Below, piece after piece: positions 63,162 to 64,000 of a stretch of DNA of 64,000 bases. Both the position numbers and the translations under genes were made by a program. How positions within the stretch are numbered: the stretch's first letter is position 1; every line of letters begins with the position of its first letter. Origin of the DNA: Halanaerobium saccharolyticum (GTDB taxonomy: Bacteria > Bacillota > Halanaerobiia > Halanaerobiales > Halanaerobiaceae); assembly GCF_003259895.1 (NCBI RefSeq), contig NZ_QLME01000005.1, forward strand, positions 1 through 64,000. The letters are read 5' to 3'. The notes below the pieces were generated by a model that was given only the letters and a program-made list of their open reading frames with translations, searched no databases and was not told the origin of the DNA.

Positions 63162-64000
63162 ATGACTGGAAATTGGGATGAGTATAATCAATCAGAAAAA
63201 CCTGCTTTAGATTTATTGGATACTTTAGGCTATAAAGTCTATGATCAGCTGGACAAAGATTTTACAGAGCTGCCTCAAAGAGAATCAGAACACCAGGTGA
63301 TTTTAATTGAGGAGCTTAAGAGTGCACTCAAAAGAATCAATCCCTGGATCAATGAGAATAACTTGAATAAGGCAGTTAATGAGATCAGGCCTGCTCGCCT
63401 AAAAGCTAATTCTTTAATGGCAGCCAATGAGATGATCTATGATAAACTGATTAATCACATCAGTTTACAGCAGGATATAGGTCATGGCAAGAAGAACCAG
63501 ACTATTAAGTACATAGATTATGAGGACATTGATAACAACTCCTTTATAGCAATCAACCAATTTCGAGTCAAAGGAAAAGATCCGATTAAACCTGACATAA
63601 CTCTGTTTGTTAACGGTTTACCTCTGGCTGTAATAGAATGCAAAAATAATACTACCTGTAATGAGCCAGAAGAAGAGGCAATAAATCAGCTGAGAAGATA
63701 TCAAAATATAAGAAGTGATGATACTGAGGAAGGTGCAGAAGAACTATTTTACCCCAATCAACTGCTTGTTGCCGCCTGGGGTGACTCAGCTACCTCTGCT
63801 ACAGTAGGTGCTCCAGCACAGGCATTTAAAGGCTGGAAAGATCCTTATCCCTATACTAAAGACTCTTTGGCAGAACTACTGGGGAAAGAGCCTACAGGAC
63901 AGGATATACTTCTTTTCTCACTTTTCAAAAAGAATAGATTTTTAGATATTATCAGGAACTTTACTGTTTTTGAAGACAAGGGCAATGCTAAAGTTAAAAT
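63162..64000 (+). CDS. hsdR: Type I restriction endonuclease subunit, 3' part outside window
   Basis: Opens MTGNWDEYNQSEKPALDLLD; 279 codons are visible and open to the edge. KPDITLFVNGLPLAVIECKN is the PD-(D/E)xK nuclease core. The helicase part must follow beyond the window. GGAGG six bases before the start codon's AAA; 3 bp after hsdS. Confidence 0.93.
   Translation, partial: MTGNWDEYNQSEKPALDLLDTLGYKVYDQLDKDFTELPQRESEHQVILIEELKSALKRINPWINENNLNKAVNEIRPARLKANSLMAANEMIYDKLINHISLQQDIGHGKKNQTIKYIDYEDIDNNSFIAINQFRVKGKDPIKPDITLFVNGLPLAVIECKNNTTCNEPEEEAINQLRRYQNIRSDDTEEGAEELFYPNQLLVAAWGDSATSATVGAPAQAFKGWKDPYPYTKDSLAELLGKEPTGQDILLFSLFKKNRFLDIIRNFTVFEDKGNAKVK

Noticed and set aside
1-64000. CRISPR array
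   Set aside because: No regularly spaced direct repeats or cas genes seen.

Overview
The window is AT-rich, with strong GGAGG ribosome sites, Firmicutes-type sigma-A promoters, LysM/M23 wall proteins, RecT/RadC and ISLre2/IS21/IS3 elements. The siderophore-binding protein at 25373 has a plain Sec signal peptide without a lipobox cysteine, which suggests a low-GC Firmicute with an outer membrane. A Halanaerobium-like member of the Halanaerobiales fits best (inference; there is no rRNA in the window to prove it).

Region 1 (1-10.1 kb) is the most unusual part. A partial IS21 element (1-2079) sits inside a methyltransferase gene. Beyond it the + strand carries a series of gene cassettes separated by six imperfect inverted repeats with the layout of integron attC sites (RYYYAAC ... 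GTTRRRY, nested hairpins). The cargo is: a truncated methyltransferase; a reversed HigBA-type toxin-antitoxin pair whose toxin has a stop codon; a SEFIR/TIR NADase-like gene with an in-frame TGA; an isoprenylcysteine-methyltransferase-like protein plus a metallo-beta-lactamase-fold gene with an in-frame TGA; an exported alpha/beta hydrolase; and RidA with an acyltransferase-3. No integrase gene is visible. The attC polarity puts attI/intI, if present, to the left of the window.

Region 2 (10.1-24.4 kb) is a gene graveyard mixed with intact genes. Remnants include PhzF, HAD, methyltransferase, EamA, UbiA, GNAT and AraC genes, IS3 orfA and orfB, and a second, collapsed copy of trpS. Intact genes include a PLP aminotransferase, a MarR regulator, fabI, the real trpS, a GNAT, two membrane proteins and an Fe-S protein.

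Region 3 (24.4-46.2 kb) is mostly transport, with a strong iron theme: a Fur-box siderophore ABC operon (24.5-28.3), a CcmA/ABC-2 exporter (28.5-31.7), a MATE pump divergent from its likely MarR repressor with twin operators, a peroxiredoxin behind a perfect Fur/PerR box, an ECF vitamin-type transporter (34.6-37.6), and a long FTR1-P19-DUF2318-FtsX-FtsX-LolD-FMN_bind ferrous/ferric uptake operon behind another Fur box.

Region 4 (46.2-53.6 kb) has uppP, an ISLre2 element, a LysM-M23 peptidase, and a Zn/Cd P-type ATPase with two SmtB/CadC-type operators around its promoter and a CadC-like ArsR repressor downstream.

Region 5 (53.7-64 kb) is a defence/accessory island: a lysine-rich 24-residue peptide, an AAA ATPase-TOPRIM pair, a RecT/RadC/small-protein/LysM module, an exported triple-repeat protein and a type I restriction-modification operon (hsdM-hsdS-hsdR, cut by the window end). 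A long hairpin element occurs three times (38.1, 46.1 and 53.7 kb).
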